Shown piece by piece: positions 45,526 to 57,647 of a stretch of DNA of 64,000 nucleotides; the stretch's first letter is position 1, and the number at the start of each line of letters is the position of its first letter. The notes below the pieces were generated by a model that did no database searches, had not been told where the DNA came from, and was given only the letters and a program-made list of their open reading frames with translations. The stretch comes from Nemertoderma westbladi (taxonomy: Eukaryota > Xenacoelomorpha > Nemertodermatida > Nemertodermatidae): positions 51,002 through 115,001 of the forward strand of contig JAUCBJ010009125.1 of the NCBI GenBank assembly GCA_032718475.1, written 5' to 3'. Position numbers and translations under genes: made by a program.

Positions 45526-46080
45526 TAGCATTCTTGTGAATGTGCCATCCAGAGATTTGGTGTCCTTAGCAGTTAGAGTGCAGTTAAAAGTTTAATTTAA
45601 ACTACCTGCATCATAGGTACATAATACTGTATAATGTATATGCGCCCTTTGGGATAAATAAAGAATTAATATTTGTATAACTTAGTATCGTGTGCTTAGC
45701 TAAATTGTGCTTTTTAATTTAAATTATTATTTAAATAAAAAAATAACAATAAAAAAATATAAATATAAATATAAATCTGGCGCGGTACGTACAAAACATG
45801 GAAACATTATTTCTTACTCGTAAAGTGGAACTATGGCATACAGAACTCAAGCCATGAATTAGAAACGCAAACGCAAACTTTCAGTAAGAAGGGTTATAAC
45901 GGATATCTCCTTGATCAAATTTTATATTATCACTATTAGTTGATTTATATCACTCGTTGGAAAGGAAATGGTGATTGGAGAGCTACTTGGGCCAATCCCT
46001 GGGGCAATTGGTGATATACTACTGAAAGTCTCATTACCAACAAATCCATCATCATGTTCAAAGTCGTGGGGGTCTTAGTT
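45526..46080. other. AT-rich spacer, nothing recognised
   Basis: AT-rich DNA between LINE remains and the 28-bp array. No exon was recognised. Confidence 0.4.
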
Positions 46081-46089
46081 TTGTATAAT

Positions 46090-46114
46090 GGGGGGGGGGG
46101 GGGGGGGGGGGGGG
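46090..46114 (+). repeat. Poly(G) tract, 25 G, the longest in the window
   Basis: Pure G run that leads directly into the array at 46130-46590, whose units themselves contain runs of 5-6 G. Confidence 0.95.
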
Positions 46115-46129
46115 TGTTCGTTTTGTACC

Positions 46130-46590
46130 GTGACGGGTCTTAGACTCTTAGTTTTGTGCAATGGGGGTCTTAGTTTTGTACCATGGGAGGAATGGGTCTT
46201 CGTTTTGTACCATGGGGGGAGCGGGTCTTAGTTTTGTACCATGGGGGGAGCGGGTCTTCGTTTTGTACCATGGGGGAGCGGGTCTTCGTTTTGTACCATG
46301 GGGGAGCGGGTCTTAGTTTTGTACCATGGGGGGAGCGGGTCTTAGTTTTGTACCATGGGGGGAGCGGGTCTTAGTTTTGTACCATGGGGGGAGCGGGTCT
46401 TAGTTTTGTACCATGGGGGGAGCGGGTCTTAGTTTTGTACCATGGGGGGAGCGGGTCTTAGTTTTGGACCATGGGGGAGCGGGTCTTAGTTTTGTACCAT
46501 GGGGGGAGCGGGTCTTAGTTTTGTACCATGGGGGAGCGGGTCTTCGTTTTGTACCATGGGGGGAGCGGGTCTTCGTTTTGTACCATGTAC
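46130..46590. repeat. 28/29-bp G-rich minisatellite
   Basis: About 16 units of gggtcttagttttgtaccat followed by 5 or 6 G and agc. Length alternates with the number of Gs. Open frames on both strands are periodic artefacts. Confidence 0.95.
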
Positions 46591-46931
46591 GTCTTAATTT
46601 TAATAATATTTGAAACATTCTGAGTTTACCATTTGGTTGTTGCTAATTTAAACTCTTCCATTTTATTTTATTGTGCTAAAAAAAAATTATATCGATGAAG
46701 AATTACATAAAATAGAATTTAATTATATTAACATCTTATAAATAATTAAAACCGCAATTATAATTAATATATTGAAAATTCAACATAAAAGCACTGTCTC
46801 GAAATGCAATTAAAACAAAGAATTAACAAAACTAATATAATATATACTCATTTGAATCTTTATTTTACAACTAGATATAAATTATACCAATATTCTTTAC
46901 TATAAGTCAGAAACTAATTAATCTCCGCGCT

Positions 46932-49307
46932 TTATTCCCATTCTGTAGTTCCGGGTGGTTTGGCAGTGAGATCGTATAGAACGCGAGACACGCCTGGTAC
47001 GGCAGCCACAGCGGCAACCATCGATGCGACAACCAACACGTCTATATCGCGACCAGGCACTGCGGGAACACCCGTCATAAAGTCCCGCGTGATAAACGGA
47101 CGAAGTACCACGGAACGCCGCTGGGAGTCGCCCTCGAAATCCAATGGGAGAAGAACGACGGGCATTTGGGCGAGTCGGCGTACAGCGCCGGCTGCTCGGA
47201 GGGCGGAATGGGCGGCGTCGTCCACCAAACGCGATAATTCTAGAACGTCCGGAGTGAGAGTAGTCGGGGTAACGTCCTGTGGCTCAGAGGTAACTGCCGG
47301 ACCGAAAACGTAAACAACTCGGTTTACGTTGTGTTGCAGACGAGGAATAATCTTAGCGAGGGAGATTAGAAGCTCCCAGTTGGGTTGGGCCGAGGGGGAG
47401 CTGAGGGCAACCGCGTAGCTGTAGGACCGAGAGTCGCCCTGAACCCCGACCGATCGCACCGGGAGGAGCACCGACGATAAATCCGTCGACGAAACGGCTT
47501 GCATTGTCTCGCGTTGTTCCGGGCTCAACTCGTACGTTCCGCGCCCCGCGAGGAACGCGGAAACCGAGTCGCGGGTGGCCGCGTAGGAACGCGTTCCTCG
47601 CGCACAGAACGCGGATCGCGAGACCCGGGCCCGGGAACGGGTGCCGTTCCACGAACGCTTCGAACAGACCGAGGTCCCGTCCCTGTTGTCGGACCTGCAA
47701 TGAAAGAGGCAGAAGGAAATAAAAATGACTTAAATATAAATATTTATTTATCTTAATTGTGTTAATCAATAAACATGTTTTGGTATAAAATAAATTAATT
47801 TGAAGAGAACAGTTCATATATAATTAAGAGAGATACACCTCCAGTAGAGGTAAATAGGTGATTATATTATATAATATAAATAGAAATCAAAACTTAATTA
47901 AAAAATAACGGAGTAAAAGTAAAAAAAAAAAGATTGAAAACTTAGGAGATAAAGAGTGGCAATCCCCTGGGCCAGCAGACACGTGGACGTGTCCAACCCG
48001 AGACGCGACAACTCGTCCTCGATGACCCGCATAAAGGTGTCCCCGATGATCCGTCGTTTATCCTCCGGCTCCACGACGTCACGCAATGCCGGCGTCTCCC
48101 GGGAACCACCAACGGTGGTCCGAGCCGAGTAGAACTCCTCGCTGGCGTCCAGATATCGGACCTTGAGACCCAGGCCGTTGAGGGCGCGGACCACCTGGGT
48201 CGACTCGTCTAGTCGCATGAACCCGTTGTTGATGTGAACCGCGATGATGGAGTCAGATGGGATGGCCTTGTGGAGCAGCGCAGCGCAGACAGTGGAGTCG
48301 ACCCCGCCACTAACAAGGACAATCACCTGTGAAATAGAAATAGAATTTCCTTAGACTTTTAATACCACACTGATTTGGTATTAATAATGAAGTTCCGCCT
48401 TATCGGAAGTGACACTCTCCCAACGGTACCTTTTTCCACCGGTACCGGAAGTGACGTCTCTCCGTTTCCCTTACTGATACCTGTGTAACGGAAGTGACGC
48501 CCCTCTGCTTCGCCGTTTACTTTACCTTTGGACCGGAAGTGACACCACTCTATTTCCTTTACCTTTCTGCCGGAAGTGACGTCTCTCCGTTTCCCTTACC
48601 TTTGTACCGGAAGTGACGCCTCTCCGTTCCGCCGTTTCCCTTACCTTTGTACCGGAAGTGACGCACCGCTGTATCTCGGCGGTACAACTCGCTTCTCGGT
48701 TATCCATAGTAAAGTTACCGGTGCAACCCGCAACTTTGTACAGGAAGTTCCTCATCATGACCCGCCCGTTGGTGGTGAGATCAACCTCGGGGTGGAACTG
48801 CACCCCGTAGAACGGACGCGATTCGTGTGCCAACGCCGCCACCATGTCGCCGGACCGCGCCACAACCCGGTAACCAGGGGCAACCGAGGTAACCGTATCC
48901 CCGTGGGTTAGCAGCACCGACTGGCGGGCTTCCAGTGAACTAAACAGAGGACAATCCGTTTCCACCGTAACATCGAACTGGCCATCTTCTCTTGCTTCTT
49001 TCTTCTCGACTTTGCCTTCGAAGATGTTGTTTATCAGTTGTAGTCCGTAGCAGATACCTAGAACCGGAATCCCCAAAGAGAATATACCCGGATCGCATCG
49101 TGGAGAGTCTGGTGACGTCACGCTTTCTGGGCCGCCCGATATAATGATCGCTTTGAAGCCCTTCCTACGTAGTTCCTCTGGGTCGGTGTTTAACGGCAGT
49201 AACTCGGTCCCAACGTTCAGCTCACGCACTTTACGATCTATAACTTTGCCGTATTGCGCTCCCGCGTCCAATAACGCTACAAACTCTGCTGAATGGCACG
49301 TCGACAT
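46932..49307 (-). CDS. GMPS: GMP synthase (glutamine-hydrolysing), possibly disrupted
   Basis: GMP synthase converts XMP to GMP in purine synthesis. Exons on the minus strand: 48645-49307 (ATG at 49307), about 47965-48326, and 46932-47694 (stop TAA). Exon one is the class I glutamine amidotransferase domain with GICYG (Cys86) and FHPEV (His172, Glu174). Exon two starts [18 protein letters not shown], the ATP-pyrophosphatase loop. Exon three has [17 protein letters not shown], then [15 protein letters not shown] and the strictly conserved end KPPGTTEWE. Two problems stand out. After LLAQG no splice donor or coding follows and about 50 conserved residues are missing before exon three. After RVLCA the frame must shift and about a dozen residues are lacking. 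Everything else is open and well conserved. Either a recent null allele or pseudogene, or an assembly error. Confidence 0.85.
48403..48664 (-). repeat. Minisatellite starting at the GMPS exon 1 splice donor
   Basis: On the minus strand the unit is gtcacttccggtacaaag/gtaagggaaacgg, repeated six to seven times and increasingly diverged. The first unit holds the last 18 coding bases of exon 1 and the real donor. Donor-like boundaries fall at 48645, 48600, 48563, 48526, 48481 and 48430. Confidence 0.93.
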
Positions 49308-49745
49308 AATTAATTACCGCTAATTCTGTAATTCAATTATTAACATACAATATTTGTAGGCCTAATTATTATAGTACCTGCTTCTGAGGTTTTAGAATGA
49401 GCTGATTTCATTGGGAATGTTTATAAAATTGTGGTACTTTCAAAAATGGCCAATGTCTGAATGTGCCAGTCGAAAATTTTAAGTGCCAGCCAGTGCACTT
49501 CTATTCCAGTACTGCAGTACTCTGGTCGGTACTGGTCCGGTAATGCAGTGTATTATTCTGTATGTGGTATGTGCATTATACTGCACTACTGCGTTAGGCA
49601 ATAGATTAATGCTGAGTGCATTATGCTGTTGCTGTCATCATTATTACATTACCTGATTACCTGTGTTTATTTGACTAATTATTATCACTTCTACACAGGG
49701 CTCGCAGCCACGGGGGCCTAATCTAATCTGGACATACAGTAGTAT

Positions 49746-52700
49746 GGTGGCCCATGGCTGCCACTATAAAACTCTTGATAAAATATTTAAATAATAAATA
49801 AGTGGAAAAAGTATATTGAAAAAAAAATAAGTAAAAAAAAATATCTTGAAAAAAATAAGTAAAATAAAATATCTTAAAAAAATCTCAGTAAAAAATATCT
49901 TGAAAAAAAAGTAAAAAAATACTGTTAAAGAAAAAAAACACCCCACGTGGCCCAGGGCTGCCATCACCCCATAATCAGATAACAGTTGGCCCATGGCTGC
50001 CATTAAAAAAACTAATAGTAAAAAAAATAATAAAAAAAATAAAATACCCCCTCGTGGCCCAGGGCTGCCACTGCCCACAGAATCAGTACTGCAGTAATAG
50101 TATTGGACCATGGCTGCCATTAAAAAAAACTAATAGTAAAAAAAATAAAATACCCCCTCGTGGCCCAGGGCTGCCACTGCCCCCAGAATCAGTAATAGTA
50201 TTGGACCATGGCTGCCAGACTAGCAGATTACTGTGCTCATAATACTGCTGTATTGTACTGCTGTATGCAGGTATGTGTTGTGTAGTACTGTCAGACTGTC
50301 ACTGTAGGCCTACTGATTATTCATAATGGGCCCTTTTCCCTATACAGCTATAGGGGCTGTTGCGCTGTCAGTCAGAGAGGTAACAGCCCATGGCAGCATG
50401 GGGTAAGGATTTACCGGACCCCTAGCTGCCTAGTGAGCTAACTGTCAGATACAGAGATACTGAGAAAGTTTGATACCAACTGTCAGACAGTCTTTTTCAA
50501 CTATCAGATAGCCTAGACCTGTAGACGATCGGATCGCCCAGTTCTGCAGTTACAAGTTGCCCTCAGTTGTATTTGTTAAACCCCGAGAGTTCAGGAGTTG
50601 CTGACAGAGTCTGTTACTACTGTCAGTGTCAGACTGTACTACTTCCAAAATCGTTGATCGTGGTGCCGGTACCGGAATTCTGGCTTTGATTATAAACACT
50701 GAACTGCTGAACGATGGCGGAATCTACGAAACCCGGATTCCTAATCCTGTAATCCGAGAAGGCGACGAAGTCATTAAACGTAAACAATGAAACGATCACT
50801 ATGGACAACGGAGTCTATTCAATCGAGAACGATACGATGGCGACGGAGTCTATTGCTGTATTACAATATTAAACACGGAACCTGGAACCAGAGCGATCCT
50901 GCGATCAGACGATGGCGAGGTATGCCGAGGTAATCTACAAAACACAGAACGACAAGAAGGCGACGGAGTTTATTAAACCCAGTACGATATGGTGAATAGC
51001 GATCGAGACGCGACAACGGTGTCTATTAAACCTTGAACGAAGACGGTCAGACGGTGGAGTCTATAAACCTGGAACAATGCGAACGAGGCTACTGTAAAGT
51101 TAGACTGGTTTGCGGGATTAACCTGCCAATACTAACTCAATAGAATTCGCTTTCTTCGAATTCCTAATATCAGAATATATTTTAATCTTAATAATAATTA
51201 TTCAACATCAATTATTATTTTATAAGTCTTGTAAAGATTGCTAAAGTATATAGAGCTAACTTATAAATCTAAGATCTAAATTTAAGAATCTGCCTTATAT
51301 TTTTAGAATTATTATAATTAATTTTGTTATGTTTATAATGAATTATAGTGAGGCTGTAGTGTAAATGAATTATATCTTTTGACAGACTACTGTATGCGCG
51401 ACCGTGATGATAATGGGAAATGGGAAGGTAAAGGGGGGTGGGGGGATCGCAATCAATATTCTTCCCTCCCTAGGTGAAAATCGACGAAAATAACAGCTTG
51501 TTTACTACTAAAAATAAAACTGTAACCTGTTCTACAGGGAAAATTTTAGATAGCAGTACTCGTCTTCATTATATGCCTCATTGCGCTCGTCGCTCGTCCT
51601 GTTTTGTAATAAAATATTTTTCCATAAACGAAGACTGACGACCTTTATACAGTTATAACAATGCAAAGTTTCGAAAATGTGCGAGTAACTGCTGATACAT
51701 CTATGTGTACACCGCCAACGCATCGAATGTCGATGTAGTAATATGGGTATTGAAATAATATTAAATCAATGTACACTCTTAAAGCTGCAGCGAAAAAATG
51801 TAGCTAATTTCCTAGGTTACATATAAAATAATAATATTATTTTTAAGAACATTAATTTTACTACTTTGCAGAAATTAAATTAAAAAATATTCAGACAAAT
51901 ATATTGTGGAATAAACTATTTCAGATATAAGCCTACAACAGTCATTATATCTTCTGTCACCTGAGATAGTAAGTACTACAACATTTATAGTATAGAGTCA
52001 ATAGGAATTGGGAATACAGGCAGGATGGTAGACTTTAAAGAATGCTGTCTGGACTGGAATAGCAACACTGCTGCCTATTACAATTCCCCTCTGGTTAAGC
52101 TACAGTAAAAAATCCCAGCAGCTAGCAGCTCTACACCCCCGCAGAGACTATATTAAATGGGCAGGATTAAATTTGTACTCAATAATTGTGAAGTTTTATT
52201 TACGTTTAGATCAATTAAAGACACATTTATTAAAGAAAATCACGTGAACTAATTAAAAACTGCAATGTAATGGGGTATGGGGATTACAGCTATATAACTT
52301 TTAAGTATAATTATTTAAATAGTATTTTAAAAATTTTAAAATTATTTAAAAAAAAGTTCTTTAAAAAGTATAATTAATTTCCTTTAAAAAGGCAGGTTGA
52401 AAATTGTGTTTTTACCGTAATCAACTGAATTTACTGCTATTATCTTAGCTTCTCGAAGGCCACACTGAAATTCAACTTGGAAAATGTCTAAACTTTTGCC
52501 AAACAACATGTGTACCAAGTTTGGATATATTTCATCGAGGATTGGCTGAGTTATTAACGTTTAAAATTGAACATTGCAAAAAAAGCGACAGAACGACAGG
52601 TTGATTAATGGCACCCCTACGCTAAGGCTCACTCACTTCGTAGATCGCCCCACAGTAGTCTGGCAGCCATGGTCCATGTATTACTGATCCTGGTGGTAGT

Positions 52701-53574
52701 GGCAGCCCTGGGCCACGAGGGGGTATTTTATTTTTTTTTACTATTAGTTTTTTTAATGGCAGCCATGGTCCAATACTATTACTGATTCTGGGTGCAGTGG
52801 CAGCCCTGGGCCACGAGGGGGTATTTTATTTTTTTATTTTTTTTTACTATTTTTTTTGGATTCTACAGTTAGCTCACTAGGCAGCTAGGGGTCCGGTAAA
52901 TCCTTACCCCATGCTGCCATGGGCTGTTACCTCTCTGACTGACAGCGCAACAGCCCCTATAGCTGTATAGGGAAAAGGGCCCATTATGAATAATCAGTAG
53001 GCCTACAGTGACAGTCTGACAGTACTACACAACACATACCTGCATACAGCAGTACAATACAGCAGTATTATGAGCACAGTAATCTGCTAGTCTGGCAGCC
53101 ATGGTCCAATACTATTACTGATTCTGGGTGCAGTGGCAGCCCTGGGCCACGAGGGGGTATTTTATTTTTTTTACTATTAGTTTTTTTAATGGCAGCCATG
53201 GGCCAATACTATTACTGATTCTGGGGGCAGTGGCAGCCCTGGGCCACGAGGAGGTATTTTATTTTTTTTTAACTATTTGTTTTTTTAATGGCAGCCATGG
53301 GCCAACTGTTATCTGATTATGGGGTGATGGCAGCCCTGGGCCACGTGGGGTATTTTTTTTCTTTAGCAGTATTTATATTTTATGGAAATTTTTTCGTGAG
53401 TATTTTTTTACCTTTTTTTTCAAGATATTTTTTACTGAGATTTTTTTTAAGATATTTTATTTTACTTATTTTTTTTTTAAGATTTTTTTTAATTATTTTT
53501 TTTTCAAGATATTTTTTCCACTTATTTATTTAAATATTTTATCAAGAGTTTTATAGTGGCAGCCATGGGCCACC
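49746..53574. mobile_element. Foldback-type element with about 700-bp inverted arms of tandem repeats
   Basis: The left arm (49746 to about 50450) and right arm (about 52868-53574) are inverted copies, ending ggtggcccatggctgcc and ggcagccatgggccacc. Both arms hold roughly 110-bp tandem units with tggcccagggctgcca and long A/T runs. The 12-bp word atacagtagtat flanks both sides (49734-49745, 53575-53586). The centre has a decayed repeat with gcgacggagtctatt (50700-51090) and a nested copy of the 1.15-kb repeat. No transposase. Confidence 0.85.
51540..52655 (+). repeat. Dispersed 1.15-kb repeat, copy 2, nested in the foldback element
   Basis: Matches 25700-26865 over almost its whole length, with small indels; ends atcgccccac. 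It is followed by an extra arm unit (52660-52865). Confidence 0.85.
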
Positions 53575-53586
53575 ATACAGTAGTAT

Positions 53587-55355
53587 CTGAATCTGTATGG
53601 AGGCCGTAGCAGTTACCGTAGCAGTAGCAGTTACTAACATTTGTACATTTCGACGGGCGATATATTCAGTAAACCCGGAATCTGTTGTGACTTCATTGTG
53701 CTATATGCTATAAATGCCTCAAATTCCTCAGAGACCGCCAGAAAAGTAATATACCGCCCATCGTCCTTCGAAATTCATGAAGGAGAGTAATCAACAAGGT
53801 ACGATATTTTTAAATGTCATATTCGTGATCAGCATCCCAAAAACCCATATGGTCATAAAATCAATTTGTTTTCGTGGTGATTTTTCATTATCGTATTTCC
53901 ACTACTTGTTTTTTTCGTGCTCCAGGGGCACAAATAACTGACTAATAACTAATACAACAACATGCCTAAGCCTATATGTTGTTATATTACACAACTCTTC
54001 GATATGTTTGATGTAGAGGAATAAACCTTCCCAATGAAATCACCATTCTAAAACCTCAGTAGCCAAACTGTACGGCCAATTTACCACTTTTGAAAAAAGT
54101 GATACTTGTACTTTTAGTGCTCTTTTACTATCTATTGATAAAAAAATGAAAATATTGCTTCTAATCTTGCTTCGATTACTAATAATGAATTAAACAAACC
54201 AAAAAGCATAGTATTATAGTTTAATGGTTATACCAAAATCTTGAAGGGTGATGTATTTTGTGTACTTTTATCAATTCCGAAAGGTGTTGACATGTTATGG
54301 GTGCCAGAATGCCTCATATCTCGAAAACTACTGGAGCTATTAACTTTTTATTTGTCTCGTGTAAAAGAGGATATAATTTTAGTTAGGGACAAGTACTTTC
54401 GACGCGCTAGACGTATTGTTTCAGGGGTTTTATCTAAGAGACTGGCCCACTAAATTAAGGGGCTTTGCAGCAGCTTGGCGGGTCGTATATATAGTAGGTC
54501 ATGGTACAGTCTTATTGGCCATTTAGAAGCGAGCCTTCCAAAGCTACGCTTAAACACTACTGGAAGACTTTGAGATTGCCGCACAGAGGGTGGCATTTAT
54601 AGTTTTAGCGACAAGCCATGCCAAGGCGTCCGGACATCTACTAATCTACATACCGTATCTCTAGTAGGCCTACGCCTTGTGCTTTTGCCACCCACCGTGT
54701 TTTTAAAGTGCTGTGGGCTATTCCTATGATACGAAAGAAATCATCCCTCCCAATTGGCTGCAGTTTGTTGTATTTCAACCGGAAGTACACGTTGCCAAGC
54801 AACCAGGATCAATAATCGAAATAACGATGCGTCTGTTAGAGCAGTTCAGTTGTCTGCAGTTCAGTCTGCTAGTAGGAGGCCTATTATTACTGATTACCTT
54901 TATTGCTATTAGTATGTATTATTACTACTAAAACTGCCCAGGCCCCCATTCGGGGATTGTACCCACGACTTCCAAGAGATGTGAATTCAATGCAACCACT
55001 TACACCAAGCAGCCGAGGTGGAACTTCACCGGTTAACCGCTGGTTTGATACTACCGGTTTAGTGTTGCATGGCAATCTGGTATAGGCATCGCATAGGCAT
55101 AGGCTATGCTATTAACTTTACTGCACTACCGGTACCGGTATATAATCTACCCTGCTACCGTCCGGTACTGATATCGTTGTTGATTAGGTTTTCTTTTAGG
55201 TACCGGTACTGGTATCATAATTATTTCACTCGTAAGACAGTAAGTCTGACCGCATTACTGCAATACCGACTTTTCGACTCGATATTTACTTATTAACGAA
55301 AATAGATGCTCTACATTGAATTACTTTAAATTGAATTGATTTGATAATATACAAA
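53587..55355. other. Upstream of ZDHHC4, no gene firmly recognised
   Basis: 54020-54090 is a diverged inverted copy of 49380-49450 (tgaggttttagaatg, tgatttcattggga), so the inverted symmetry reaches beyond the foldback arms. A short frame at 54828-54931 encodes a 34-residue peptide with one hydrophobic stretch; it has no support. Confidence 0.4.
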
Positions 55356-56411
55356 ATGTATTTCTTGACTCTGGTACTCATTTATACGATTTGTTTCTGT
55401 AGCTTTTTTTACGTTATGTTGATGGGAAACACGAGATTCCACCGCGGTGGTTTAGTTGGCCGTCTCCGATCCAACATACTCGACACGTGTTCTCGAATAT
55501 TCGATAGACTACTCCCGAACTGTGTACATACGACTTACCTGCGGTCCACCCATTTCTTCCTCGCCACTCGAACTTCCTTCTTTATCTACCTAAACGCGGC
55601 GCTTCTCTGTTTGGGTATTTCCGAGTATTTATACGACGTTCGTTTTTACACGTGGCAACTCGGGATGCCTTCCCATTACCTCGTCCGACAACTCGGATTG
55701 ATCGCCGTCCATGTCATCCTACTCTTATCGTGTCGTTTCTCAGACCCCGGTAGAGTAACGCGATCTAACGTGTCTAAATACATGGCGCAATTCCCCTACG
55801 ATCGTGTTTATTATTTCCCTAGGAACTCGTGTAGGTCTTGCGAGCTCGGTAAACCCGCTCGCTCCAAGCACTGCAACCTGTGTGGCGGCTGCGTGGCTCG
55901 AATGGACCATCACTGCGTCTGGGTAAACAATTGTATCGGATCTAAAAATTACTCATATTTCATCGGTTATCTATTTTCCCTCATCGCAATGACTACTTAC
56001 GCTTTCCACACGACCATTCACGTTTTTCATCGACTTATTTTTGTTCTAAAGATTTGGGAATGGCGTTGGGTTGACGAGGCAGGAGAGTCTCACCCTGCGA
56101 CTCCGATGCTAATGAGTCAACAACTATTCATGGAATATCCACGCATGGTCGTGTTCCTTATGGCCATGCTGTTACTAACCCTCGGTTTAATTGGATTATT
56201 TGGTTTCCATATTTATCTCCTATTGGCCAATCGTACCACGAACGAATTCTATAAGTGCCCCCCTCATCATTGCCATGGTGGCGACAACGGTGTCGCTAAA
56301 ACCAAGGTAATTAAGACTGTCCCGAGGTCAGTCGGTAAGGTTGGTAAGAATTCCGTTAAGAACATCTACAATCGCGGTATATTGCGTAATATTTGTGAAG
56401 TATTTCTATAA
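55356..56411 (+). CDS. ZDHHC4: ZDHHC4-like palmitoyltransferase
   Basis: Integral membrane enzyme that attaches palmitate to protein cysteines. One uninterrupted frame of 351 residues from ATG 55356, close to the 344 of human ZDHHC4. Hydrophobic segments lie near residues 3-23, 76-90, 108-126, 201-220 and 263-290. Residues 159-200 form the cysteine-rich domain: CRSCELGKPARSKHCNLCGG, then DHHC at 184-187 within MDHHCVWVNNCIG. The catalytic cysteine is intact. TTNEFY at 294-299 is the TTxE motif, and the end NRGILRNICEVFL matches the family tail. An upstream in-frame TTG at 55341 is not needed as a start. All key residues are present, so it looks functional. The single exon contrasts with the neighbouring split genes and could reflect intron loss. 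Confidence 0.95.
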   Translation: MYFLTLVLIYTICFCSFFYVMLMGNTRFHRGGLVGRLRSNILDTCSRIFDRLLPNCVHTTYLRSTHFFLATRTSFFIYLNAALLCLGISEYLYDVRFYTWQLGMPSHYLVRQLGLIAVHVILLLSCRFSDPGRVTRSNVSKYMAQFPYDRVYYFPRNSCRSCELGKPARSKHCNLCGGCVARMDHHCVWVNNCIGSKNYSYFIGYLFSLIAMTTYAFHTTIHVFHRLIFVLKIWEWRWVDEAGESHPATPMLMSQQLFMEYPRMVVFLMAMLLLTLGLIGLFGFHIYLLLANRTTNEFYKCPPHHCHGGDNGVAKTKVIKTVPRSVGKVGKNSVKNIYNRGILRNICEVFL

Positions 56412-57645
56412 TGTTTCAATTAAGTTGAAATAAGTCCGCGTTTGCACACTTTGAGTTGCATTACATGCCTTTATTTGTATTGGATTAGATCAGATTAATA
56501 GATACCTAATAGACAGATAACTTTGTGTCTTTAATATGAACCATATTATTATTACAGAATCAGTTTCATTTTCTTTTATAGTTATTTTTTAAGTTTATAC
56601 TTCTCCATTTCAGAATCCGATTCATGTGCCTGTAAATTCTGTCACTCGCCCATCACAGATAAATTCCATATCATTCCCACATTCCATCTCTTGCAACTCT
56701 AGCGAACGTTTGATCTATTTATTTTATAATTCAGCATGTGCTTATTTTACGATGATAATAATAATAATCCCATTTTAGTTAATTTATTTTCCATTTTATT
56801 ATCGATTCTCGTGTGTAATACCTACCGGTACCTATATTATATTTTAACATATATTTATTGATCAATTGAAATAATAAATAAATTCCCAGTTGCCTCGCAT
56901 GGGGGCGTAATGATTTTTAAAAAAAGTCAGCATATTTAATTATATATAACATATAAACTTCTGCTTTATAACTCAAAGCGAAAGCCGTGCTAAAAGCCTG
57001 AAACATAATTTTCTCAATCCCATATATCCCATGTTCAACCGCAGGAAACTGATATTGTTATTCTCAAATTATCGATCTAACCAGACCTGGTTGATTAGAA
57101 TGACGTTCCGCCTTTTCTTTCGCAACGATTTTATTTTCAATCGATTCGTTTCTGTTATTCCGATACTTAAACTCGCGTTCTAAGTATCTCTCGTTATCCT
57201 TTTTTGACAGTCAACTTGTTTCGAAAATCGATACTTTTTAAACTCAGCTCTACTTCTCGTAATTAAGAAAATATGAGGTTTAATTTGTTTACTTGAAATA
57301 TTCAAATATTCATTGACAACCAAAACCTGATGATTTCCCGTAATGGTATTACTGAAAGTAATAATTTCGCAGCGGAACTGATCTGTGATATAGAGATGAA
57401 CTAATTGTACATTTCATTTGTATTATAGGTGATGACGCGTATTTATAACTTTCGGTAAGAAAATATTACTGTGGCTCAATATAACATACTTAGTTATTAT
57501 ACTGTAGTCAGAGTTGATGGCAGTCTAATTATCTGAAGCTAATGGGGGCGAAATGCGTAAATACCTTGAACTTCATTTTGACTTATTTGAAAAATATAAT
57601 ATTAAAATACAGTTAATACCAAATCTTTTTCAAAGCGTAAATAAG
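56412..57645. other. ZDHHC4 3' flank, non-coding
   Basis: AT-rich. aataaataaattcc near 56872 could serve as a poly(A) signal. No exon was recognised. Confidence 0.4.
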
Positions 57646-57647
57646 TA

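Noticed and set aside
54828-54931. 34-residue peptide with one hydrophobic segment
   Set aside because: Too short, no recognised family, low-complexity end; cannot be told from chance.
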